Shown here piece after piece: positions 53,366 to 62,039 of a stretch of DNA of 64,000 bases. The DNA comes from Haloferax elongans ATCC BAA-1513 (GTDB lineage: Archaea; Halobacteriota; Halobacteria; Halobacteriales; Haloferacaceae). Every line of letters begins with the position of its first letter. Positions within the stretch are counted from its first letter, which is position 1. The notes under the pieces were generated by a model. It was not told where the DNA came from and did not search any database. It worked only from the letters and a program-made list of their open reading frames with translations. The translations under genes and the position numbers were made by a program. Location: positions 377,414-441,413 of the forward strand of contig NZ_AOLK01000022.1 of the NCBI RefSeq assembly GCF_000336755.1, in the 5' to 3' direction.

Positions 53366-54448
53366 TTACTGCTCGCTGCGACGAGTCCAGACAGCGAGAG
53401 TCGTCCCCAGCAGAAGCACACCGAGGGCCGGAAGCCATGGACCGGGGACCGACGTGGAAGTCTGTTCGGGGGTCGCTGACTCGGTGTTCGGAGTGAGGAC
53501 GCCATCGTCAGTCGTCGTCTGCGGCGTCTGTGTCGACGTGGCTGCAGTCGTCGACGGAGACGATGTCGTGGCCGACGTGGTCGTGTTACTCGGCGACTGA
53601 GTCGTCTCTGCAGGAGTCTGCGTCGCGGTGGTCGCAGCGGGTGTCGACGTCTCCGAGTCCGACCCGCCACCTCCCGGAGCAGACGTCTCCGAGTCTGACC
53701 CACCATCGCCCGGGGCAGACGTCTCCTCAGATGACGACTTCTCGACGGTGAGTGACTGCGTACCGCTGATGCCGATGAGTTCGTGTTTCCCTTTGACGGT
53801 CGTCTCGTTCCGGACGACTGCGTAGACGTCGTAGGTTCCCTCGTCGAGGTCGGACGAGAGAGATGCTTCGTACGCGAGCGAGTCAGTCTCGCTGGCGTCC
53901 ACGCGGGACACGACGGAGTCGTTCTGTGCGACGACGACTTCGACCGAGTGGGGGTCGGGTATCTCTGTGATTTTTGACAGCGACACGTCGACCGTTACAC
54001 CCTCGCCGACTGTGGTTTGGTCGGGCAGGTCAGCAGAGACACGGTATGCGGAGACGACGATTGGCTGGATTCGTTCGATGTTCCCATCGGCATAGATGGC
54101 GGCGAGATACGAACCGGGGTTCCCGAAGTAGGTCGTGTCGAACGTCGCCGAACCGTCATCATCTACGGGGGACGTATCGACGATGTCGCGGTCGCCGTTG
54201 TAGATGTAGATATCGTAGTCGGTGCCAGACGGTGATTCGGTGTTGACGGTGAGTGTGTCGTTTTTGTCGACTTGACCGACCGACGAGACCTCGTATTCGT
54301 CGCCCTCTATCGTCACGGTTCGATTGGGCGTGTCGATATCGTTCGCCGTCGATATCGAGTAGTCAGTCGCGCCGAGAACGGTCGGCGCGACGCCGCCGCA
54401 GAGGAGGGCGACGATGAGTACGCTCGAAACGAGTAACCGAAGAGACAT
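53366..54448 (-). CDS. Secreted cell-surface protein with C-terminal anchor
   Basis: A 360-residue protein. Signal peptide about 1-26 (LLVSSVLIVALLCGGVAPTV). The mature part has two beta-sandwich regions (TVTIEGDEYEVSSVGQVDK; DLPDQTTVGEGVTVDVSLSK), a repeated linker with SETSAPG and GGGSDSE, then a Thr/Ser/Pro-rich stretch, and a C-terminal helix (about 336-352) with a basic end. It resembles S-layer-like or PGF-type proteins, but no clear PGF motif is seen. Divergent from the PGF-CTERM gene. Confidence 0.82.
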   Translation of the reverse strand: MSLRLLVSSVLIVALLCGGVAPTVLGATDYSISTANDIDTPNRTVTIEGDEYEVSSVGQVDKNDTLTVNTESPSGTDYDIYIYNGDRDIVDTSPVDDDGSATFDTTYFGNPGSYLAAIYADGNIERIQPIVVSAYRVSADLPDQTTVGEGVTVDVSLSKITEIPDPHSVEVVVAQNDSVVSRVDASETDSLAYEASLSSDLDEGTYDVYAVVRNETTVKGKHELIGISGTQSLTVEKSSSEETSAPGDGGSDSETSAPGGGGSDSETSTPAATTATQTPAETTQSPSNTTTSATTSSPSTTAATSTQTPQTTTDDGVLTPNTESATPEQTSTSVPGPWLPALGVLLLGTTLAVWTRRSEQ

Positions 54449-54624
54449 ACGAGTATATGTTCACCAAGCCGACAAATGCTTTGTCGTTCAGGCGGTGCCC
54501 GTTCAGAAAAAATGACCGGAAAATCGACTGTCGAGCTATTGCTTCTGTTTTATCTTCGCACATATCACGGGTTTAGTTTCGCTAGACGAAAACACTATTA
54601 TCTGAGACATGAAATGCGAACTTA

Positions 54625-56727
54625 ATGCCCGACACAATTAGAGATATCGGCCGGATAGGCCTCCTGTTACTACTAGTAGTATCGGTATATACTGGTAGTG
54701 TCGCAGGATACGTGGGATTCACCGGGGACGTGGCTGCCGGAGTCTCCGACGATCAGTTGCTCGAAGCAAGCGACGACGTTGACGTCTGGGAGCGTGCAGG
54801 GCTGCCGTTCCGTGCAGACACGTCGAACGCTGCATCGACCGTCGAAAACATGGACGTGTTCGTGAACATCGCGGACCAGAACACCGGCGACGTCCCTGCG
54901 AACAAAGACGAGTTGGCGGTGTACGACAGCGACGACACGGTCACGCTCGAATTTGAGGATACCACTGGTGCTGGCGTCTCGAGCTTTGCAGGCGAAGACG
55001 CCCAACTGCTCGTCGCCAAACTCGACGCCGACCACTCAATTCTCGACGACGACTACACGGGGCTGACCGTCTCCGAGGCAATCGACCTCGTGACGGTCCC
55101 GAACGCGAACAACAACGCCACGTTCGAAATGATCGACGCCGGTCAGCTCGATGGCGACGGTGAGACGTCGATTAACTACGACCTCTCCACGCAGGGAACG
55201 AACAAGGGAATAGAGCGCGGCTCCGGCCAGTACATGTTCTTCCTCGTTCAGAACGACACTGGCAACAGTGACGCGAACGACGGCTTCGAAGTCGATAACA
55301 GCGGCCAACTCTCGATAAGCGGCCAGACGCAGGTTATCGGGATGGACGCAGTCGCCGTGCAGTCGACGTCCGCAACGGCTTCTGCGAGCGATGTCGACCA
55401 GGGTGACTCGGTCACTATCGACGTCGATGCGTCCGGTCTCTCGGACAGCACGCCGAACCACACGCTCGTGGTCTACCACAAAGAGACGTTCGAGAACGCC
55501 CGAGCCGTGGTCAATTCGCCGAACATCTCCCGAGACCTCGAAGCCGACGACATCGAAATCGAACACAAGATTTCGAAGCTCAACGGCCCGGTCAAAAACG
55601 CCCAAGAGGTGACGATTGGCGGTGCGACCATCGGGGCAGGCTCCGATAGCGGCCCCGTCTCGGTGAGCACGGCAATTGACTACCTCGTTGACTCGGCTGG
55701 AACCGAACGACCGCAGAACAGTCTGCTTTCGAACCCGACCGAGCTTGACGGTGCGGTCTACACCTACGCGGGCCAGAGCCTGAACAGTGTCACGGTCGAC
55801 ACCCAAGACGACTGGAAGACCGGTGACTACCGTTATATCTACATCGCCGGTGGGTCGGACTCGACCGAACTCGCGACGGTGTGTGGAACGTTCGAACTCA
55901 AATCTGATTCGTCGACCGGTCCGCCAAGCGGTGGCGGTGGCGGCGGCGGTGGTGGCGGCGGTGACGACGGCGGTGACGACGACGACGATGACGATGACAG
56001 CGACACGACCCCGCCGGTCGACAAGCCTGACGTGACGAAGGAAGTCGACAAGAAGAACGGCTCGGTCAAGGTCTCCATCAAGAACCCCGGCGTCAACAAG
56101 GAGTTCGAAATCGACCTCGGAACCGACGACGAGGAAGGAGACGAAACCGAGGCCAACGACACTGGTGCGAAGGTCACCAAGCTCGGTCTCAACCTCTCGA
56201 AGAGCGCAGAGAACGTCAACGTGAGCGTCAAGAGCCTGGACAAGCGCCCGGACAACATCACGGAAGACCCGAGTGACAAGACGGTCGGCTACGTGCAGGT
56301 CGACGTCGGCGGTGTCGACGATGACGACGACGTCAACAGTGCGCGCTTTACCTTCTCCGTCAGCCAGAAGCGCCTCGACGAAATCGAGGCTGCACCCGAG
56401 GACATCGTCCTCTACCGGCACCACGACGGCGAGTGGCAGGAACTCGAAACGACCTACCTCGGTGATGGTGAGTTCGAAGCCGAGACGCCCGGCTTCTCCG
56501 TCTTCGCAATCGGCACGAAGAAACAGCAGGTGACGACCACGACGACGGCCGAACCCACCACGACCACGACGGCCGAACCGACGACGATGACCGACGAGCC
56601 AACGACCGACAAGCCGACCACTGACGAACCGACGACCACGACCGGGACGGGTATCCCCGGCTTCGGTGCCACGGTCTCCGTCTTGGCACTCATCGCAGTG
56701 GTGCTCGTCGCACTCCGACGCGACTAA
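54625..56727 (+). CDS. PGF-CTERM/PGF-pre-PGF cell-surface protein
   Basis: A 700-residue secreted protein. Signal peptide about 1-28 (IGLLLLLVVSVYTGSVAGYV). A large extracellular region is followed by a Gly-run and Asp-run linker (about 431-460). Next comes a PGF-pre-PGF domain (about 470-640), which ends in EAETPGFSVFAIG, and a Thr/Glu/Pro linker. The C-terminus is GIPGFGATVSVLALIAVVLV and a short basic end, the PGF-CTERM signal that archaeosortase A processes and lipidates. A palindrome (TTTCG/CGAAA, 54577-54591) and a TATA-like box precede the ATG. Confidence 0.92.
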   Translation: MPDTIRDIGRIGLLLLLVVSVYTGSVAGYVGFTGDVAAGVSDDQLLEASDDVDVWERAGLPFRADTSNAASTVENMDVFVNIADQNTGDVPANKDELAVYDSDDTVTLEFEDTTGAGVSSFAGEDAQLLVAKLDADHSILDDDYTGLTVSEAIDLVTVPNANNNATFEMIDAGQLDGDGETSINYDLSTQGTNKGIERGSGQYMFFLVQNDTGNSDANDGFEVDNSGQLSISGQTQVIGMDAVAVQSTSATASASDVDQGDSVTIDVDASGLSDSTPNHTLVVYHKETFENARAVVNSPNISRDLEADDIEIEHKISKLNGPVKNAQEVTIGGATIGAGSDSGPVSVSTAIDYLVDSAGTERPQNSLLSNPTELDGAVYTYAGQSLNSVTVDTQDDWKTGDYRYIYIAGGSDSTELATVCGTFELKSDSSTGPPSGGGGGGGGGGGDDGGDDDDDDDDSDTTPPVDKPDVTKEVDKKNGSVKVSIKNPGVNKEFEIDLGTDDEEGDETEANDTGAKVTKLGLNLSKSAENVNVSVKSLDKRPDNITEDPSDKTVGYVQVDVGGVDDDDDVNSARFTFSVSQKRLDEIEAAPEDIVLYRHHDGEWQELETTYLGDGEFEAETPGFSVFAIGTKKQQVTTTTTAEPTTTTTAEPTTMTDEPTTDKPTTDEPTTTTGTGIPGFGATVSVLALIAVVLVALRRD

Positions 56728-56857
56728 CCACAGCCGACTCTCTCCTCTCGTCTTCTTTTTCGAGCCGCAACCGACGGCGAGTCGTGAGTGCGCAGTTCCA
56801 CCGCACCGAGTCGAAAACCCGGTACATTCTAATGCGCTGTTTCGCAACAAGGGAGGT

Positions 56858-57133
56858 ATGGGAGCGACCAAGCGACAGCGGTTCGTGTTCGCCCAGATGG
56901 GGTGGATGCTGGGCGTGACGCTGCTGTTAGTCCTCGTAGAGTCGCTCACACTCGAACTGTTCTTCGTCGTCTCGCTCATCGGGTTTCTCGTCGTGACCGA
57001 ACTGACCGCACCGTTCCGCGTGACGCCAGCGTGGCGGCGGCGACTGTTGTGGGTCATCGCGGCCGGGCTCGTCGGATTCGGGTACATCGTGATTCGACGG
57101 ATTCTCTCGATTCTTCCGCCGGGGGTCTTCTGA
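56858..57133 (+). CDS. Small membrane protein heading the MoxR operon
   Basis: A 91-residue protein with two or three hydrophobic helices (about 15-48 and 63-83). A purine-rich GGGAGG lies immediately before the ATG. It ends 2 nt before the DUF4350 gene, so it is in the operon. Family not recognised. Confidence 0.68.
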   Translation: MGATKRQRFVFAQMGWMLGVTLLLVLVESLTLELFFVVSLIGFLVVTELTAPFRVTPAWRRRLLWVIAAGLVGFGYIVIRRILSILPPGVF

Positions 57134-57135
57134 AA

Positions 57136-58170
57136 ATGGCTCGACTCGACCGTCGGTTCCGACTCGCTATCGCCGCGTTCGCGCTCGTCGTGGTGGTCGT
57201 CGCGGGTGTCGGGCTATCCACGTCGACAGCGAGTTTCAGTACCTACAACAGCGGGTGGGACGGAAGCGCAGGCTTACAGGATGTCGCGACCGATGCGGGC
57301 GCAGACGTCGCCGTGGCGACGACTTCCGCCCGATACAACACGACCGACGCGTCGACGGCGTTCGTCGTCGCTCCCGAGACAAGCTACTCGCAATCGGAGA
57401 TTCGGACGATTCGGTCGTACGTGACCGAGGGCGGGACACTGGTCGTCGCCGGTGACTTCTCGCGCCCGGCGAACGACTTGCTTCGCGGGCTCGGGACCGA
57501 GTCTCGGCTCGATGGACGTCTGTTGCGCGACGAACAGCACTACTACCGCTCGCCGAACCTCACCGTCGCCACCACCGTCCGCAACCAGTCGGTGACGACG
57601 AACGTGTCGCAACTCACGCTCAACTACGGGACCGCAATCGAACCCGGAAACGCCACGGTGCTCGCGTCGTCGTCGAATTTCTCGTATCTGGACACCAACG
57701 CCAACGGCGAGATAGATGCGGCGGAGTCACTGGGGAGCCGAGCAGTCGTCACCCGTGAGTCGGTCGGAAACGGCACGGTCGTCGTCGTGAGCGACCCGAG
57801 TCTCTTCATCAACGCGATGGTCGAGCGCCCGGACAATCGCCAGTTCGTCCAGAATCTCGTCGCCGACGAGGAGCGGGTTCTCGTCGACGCCTCACACCAG
57901 AAGACGGTGCCGCCGCTGGCCGCGGCGCTCCTCGCTATCGAGGAAAGTTCACTTCTCACGGGGGTCGTGGGCCTCCTCGGAATCGGTGGACTCGGTCTCC
58001 TCCTCCGACACGGTGGCATCGAGTGGGTTCGAACGCGCGTTCGTGAGGACGACCCGGACGACCGAATTCCGGTCGATGCACTCGCGCAGTCGGTCGCGGC
58101 GTCGAACCCCGAGTGGGACGCAGATGACGTTCGTGAAGTGATAAAAGAAGTTATCAACACGGACAGATAA
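57136..58170 (+). CDS. DUF4350-family membrane protein
   Basis: A 344-residue protein: one N-terminal helix (about 10-32), an extracellular domain (about 35-275) with VAPETSYSQSEIRTIRSYV and GGTLVVAGDFSRP typical of DUF4350, and a second helix (about 285-307) followed by a cytoplasmic tail. Families of this kind accompany MoxR and DUF58 proteins. The next gene, moxR, starts 10 nt after its stop. Confidence 0.82.
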   Translation: MARLDRRFRLAIAAFALVVVVVAGVGLSTSTASFSTYNSGWDGSAGLQDVATDAGADVAVATTSARYNTTDASTAFVVAPETSYSQSEIRTIRSYVTEGGTLVVAGDFSRPANDLLRGLGTESRLDGRLLRDEQHYYRSPNLTVATTVRNQSVTTNVSQLTLNYGTAIEPGNATVLASSSNFSYLDTNANGEIDAAESLGSRAVVTRESVGNGTVVVVSDPSLFINAMVERPDNRQFVQNLVADEERVLVDASHQKTVPPLAAALLAIEESSLLTGVVGLLGIGGLGLLLRHGGIEWVRTRVREDDPDDRIPVDALAQSVAASNPEWDADDVREVIKEVINTDR

Positions 58171-58180
58171 CCCGCAGAAG

Positions 58181-59167
<987 letters not shown>

Positions 59168-59180
59168 GCAGACTCGTTTT

Positions 59181-60017
59181 TCAGAACCGGAACGTCACGA
59201 GCGTCCCGCTGTCGTTCGTGAGTAGTTCGCCCACGCGAACCGGCGTCCCGAGTGTCGTGGCGAGGCCGACCGCGAGCACGGACACCGAAGGGTGGTCGAA
59301 CTGGTCAGCCTCACCGTATGCTGGGCCGGTGAGTCGCGCCGTTGCACGGCCGCCGTCGGCGTCGATGTCGAGGTCCACGTCGTCGACGAGTTCGAACTGT
59401 TCGACGAGGGCGTCGCCGAGCGTCTCGAATCGGGCTTCGGGGTCGGCGTCGTCGCCTGTCGCAGCCACCGAGAGTTCGTCGACGAGGCGCTGTCCGGTGG
59501 GCGTGAGGGCGACACCACGCGACTGTGGCGTCCCGGCGTCGACGAAGAACTCCGACAGCGACTCGCGCGACGGGACCTCGTAGTCGTGGAGTTGGGGGAC
59601 GAACAGTTTGGCCTCAGGGCCGGTGTCGTCGCCCACGGGCACGTACACCGACTCGTCGGCGAGGCCGAGTTCTTCGCGCAGGTGCGTTCCCGTCTCTCTG
59701 TGGGCGTGATACGCCGATTCGCCGACGCTCACGGGGACGAGTCGGTCCGGTGTGAGGAAATACAGGAGGACGCCGCCGAAGATGCCGATACTCCCGAGCA
59801 CGAGGAAGACGGTCCTGAGCGCCGGGAGAAGGGCCGCGGCGACGAGCGCCACGGCACCGATGGCACCGAGTGCGAGGGCGCTCGTTCGGTACTGACTCTG
59901 CCGAGCGCGGAGATACTCGCGGCGGAGTCGCCGGTTGTCGGCACGGAGGGCCGCAATCTCCGCATCGGTGTCTAACTGCGCGTCCTCAGTGTCCGTAGCG
60001 TGTGTCTCTTCCTGCAT
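59181..60017 (-). CDS. Coiled-coil membrane protein in the DUF58 operon
   Basis: A 278-residue protein. About 15-42 is a charged coiled coil (AALRADNRRLRREYLRAR), then two helices (about 45-67 and 68-90) and a soluble C-terminal domain (VPVGDDTGPEAKLFVPQLHD). It resembles a haloarchaeal DUF often found beside MoxR-DUF58 (I recall DUF7982, uncertain). It begins 2 nt after the preceding gene. Confidence 0.7.
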   Translation of the reverse strand: MQEETHATDTEDAQLDTDAEIAALRADNRRLRREYLRARQSQYRTSALALGAIGAVALVAAALLPALRTVFLVLGSIGIFGGVLLYFLTPDRLVPVSVGESAYHAHRETGTHLREELGLADESVYVPVGDDTGPEAKLFVPQLHDYEVPSRESLSEFFVDAGTPQSRGVALTPTGQRLVDELSVAATGDDADPEARFETLGDALVEQFELVDDVDLDIDADGGRATARLTGPAYGEADQFDHPSVSVLAVGLATTLGTPVRVGELLTNDSGTLVTFRF

Positions 60018-60019
60018 GG

Positions 60020-60502
60020 TTAGGAGTCTGGGAGGAGGTCGAGCGCGACGAGTTCGTATCGGTGGAGTCCGTACGCCGCGAGCGCGAGTCCGAGTGTCGT
60101 TCCGAAGGCGACGGCTTCGAAAGACGCCGCCGCGAGCGCGACGACGACAGCCACGCACACACCGGCCGTGAGCGCGAGATAGCCCGCAACGGTGCGTCCG
60201 TCGAAGGTCCCCTCACGAAGCGACGCCGCGCCGACGAGCGTTGCGAGGCCGAGCGTGACACCCACTGCCTGAACGCTGCTGGCGTCGTTGCCCACGGCTA
60301 CCACGGCGACGACGACAGCAGTGCTCAGCGCGTACGGGAGTGGAAGGTACCACATGGCCGCGAGGATACCACCGACGAGCGGAACGGTGAGAAAGCCCAC
60401 AGAGGGCCACGTCGTAAGGCCAATGAGGAGGACACCAGCGAGTGCGACGACGACCCACGAGCGCGATGGTGGCCGACCGGCCGTGTCCGACTCGTCGCTC
60501 AT
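60020..60502 (-). CDS. DUF7519-like membrane protein
   Basis: A 160-residue protein with five or six helices, starting MSDESDTAGRPPSRSWVVVA. Its start overlaps the stop of the DUF58 gene by 4 bp (ATGA), a coupled arrangement. Family name from memory and uncertain. Confidence 0.72.
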   Translation of the reverse strand: MSDESDTAGRPPSRSWVVVALAGVLLIGLTTWPSVGFLTVPLVGGILAAMWYLPLPYALSTAVVVAVVAVGNDASSVQAVGVTLGLATLVGAASLREGTFDGRTVAGYLALTAGVCVAVVVALAAASFEAVAFGTTLGLALAAYGLHRYELVALDLLPDS

Positions 60503-61944
60503 CGGTTCCCTCCTTGTCGGTTCCGAACGGGCTGTGAGCCGCGGAGGAGTGTCTCACGTTTGTCTTTCGGGCTGAGTTCCATCGCCGAGACGTTGGTGAG
60601 GCGGTCGAGGCGCTTTCGGAACGACTCGAAGTCGAGGTACGCGTCATAGCTCTGTTCGGGCGTCGACTCGGATTCGAAGAACGTAGTCGGAGCGACGAAC
60701 ACGAGCAGTTGCACGCCGCGGTTACTGGCGAACTTCGCGGATTCGAGGAGTTCCTCGCGGTGGGTGTCGTCGGTGAAGAAGACGAGCCAGAGGTTCTCCG
60801 AGCGGTCGGCGATGACGCGTCGCGTCGCGGTGAAAAACGGGCTGGATTCGACCTTCTCGACGTACGGATGCATCGTCTGGAAGTACGGCCTGAGCGTCCG
60901 CGCGTAGACAGACGAGTCGCCGTCGAGTGACGTCCGCAGGTCGTTGGCCCGTTCCGGCACGGACAATCGAGAATCGTCGCCACCACTGCGGGTCGTCATC
61001 GCGCTGCCACCGACAGCAGAGAACAGCGAGCGAATCGTTGCGTACTGCACGTCTGCCGCCTGGCTCGCGCGAACCGACTGCACGTCGTCTTCCGAGACAG
61101 TATAGAGGCCGAGCGGGTCACTCATGGTTGCCGCGCTGTTGGCGAACGCGAGCGCGACTTCGCGGACGAAGTCTATCTTCCTGCGTCCGGCGGGGCCGTC
61201 CCACATCGACGAGCGTTCGTCGACGATGAGACCGACCTCGCGGGTCGTCTCCACGTCGTGTTCGCGGATGTGGGGTTTGTTGAGCCGGGCGGTCGCCTTC
61301 CAGTCGATACGGCTGATATCGTCGCCCGGCATGTACTCCCGGAGGTCGGCCGCACCGACGCCCGGGCCGCGCTGGCCGGACTCGTGTTCGCCGAACCCGG
61401 CGGAGATTTCCATGCCGCCCTTGCCGACGAAGAGCTTGTCCGACGCCCGCGGTTCGACCCGGATGTCGAAGCCGCCACCCTGCGTGAACGACTCCGTGAA
61501 CAGGCCGAAGTCGTCTTCGACGCGAACGTCGGGCGCGTCGAACGAGAACTCTCCTGCGATGGGAGCGCGGAACGTCCCGACGTGCGTGGCCGAATCGGAA
61601 TCGGGCGTGAGCGACACTGCGGGCCATCCGTCGGGGTCGTCGATACCGACCGGTGAGTCGGGCGTTATCGTCACCGAACACGGGGTCGAAAGCGACGCCG
61701 ATGCGGTGAGCCTGACGGAGAACGGTTCTTCGGCACCGACCTGTGTTCGGAGTGGCGATAGCGTCACGTCGAGCGACGAGCGAACGTCGCGGACGCCGAC
61801 GTAGAACCGATACTGGGCGGCGAGCAGCCACGCGGCGGCCGCGACCCCGCCGAGGAGGAAGACGGACGAGTCGATGGCGACGCCGAAGGTGGCGAGGAAC
61901 CCCGCGAGGGCGGCCATCTCCCAGTATCGGCGCGTCGCCTGCAT
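60499..61944 (-). CDS. DUF58 domain protein
   Basis: A 481-residue protein with two N-terminal helices (about 9-27 and 28-47), a beta-sandwich (about 60-180), and the DUF58 core ADLREYMPGDDISRIDWKAT, which leads into a von Willebrand A-like fold with VGLIVDERSSMWDG (metal-site motif). DUF58 proteins act with MoxR in assembling or maturing extracellular or membrane complexes. The ATG at 61944 puts the first helix at the start. Confidence 0.92.
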   Translation of the reverse strand: MQATRRYWEMAALAGFLATFGVAIDSSVFLLGGVAAAAWLLAAQYRFYVGVRDVRSSLDVTLSPLRTQVGAEEPFSVRLTASASLSTPCSVTITPDSPVGIDDPDGWPAVSLTPDSDSATHVGTFRAPIAGEFSFDAPDVRVEDDFGLFTESFTQGGGFDIRVEPRASDKLFVGKGGMEISAGFGEHESGQRGPGVGAADLREYMPGDDISRIDWKATARLNKPHIREHDVETTREVGLIVDERSSMWDGPAGRRKIDFVREVALAFANSAATMSDPLGLYTVSEDDVQSVRASQAADVQYATIRSLFSAVGGSAMTTRSGGDDSRLSVPERANDLRTSLDGDSSVYARTLRPYFQTMHPYVEKVESSPFFTATRRVIADRSENLWLVFFTDDTHREELLESAKFASNRGVQLLVFVAPTTFFESESTPEQSYDAYLDFESFRKRLDRLTNVSAMELSPKDKRETLLRGSQPVRNRQGGNR

Positions 61945-62039
61945 ATCAGACGACGGGTGGTATGGCGACTTAAGTGGTGTGGAGTCGGGCGTTTTCTCGG
62001 ACAGAAGCGGTTTTGTCCGTGGCCTCGAAACGCCGCCAT

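Noticed and set aside
55036..57087. A 683-codon frame antisense to the PGF-CTERM gene.
   Set aside because: It crosses the end of the real gene into the next one, and its sequence has no signal or domain, as expected for a shadow.
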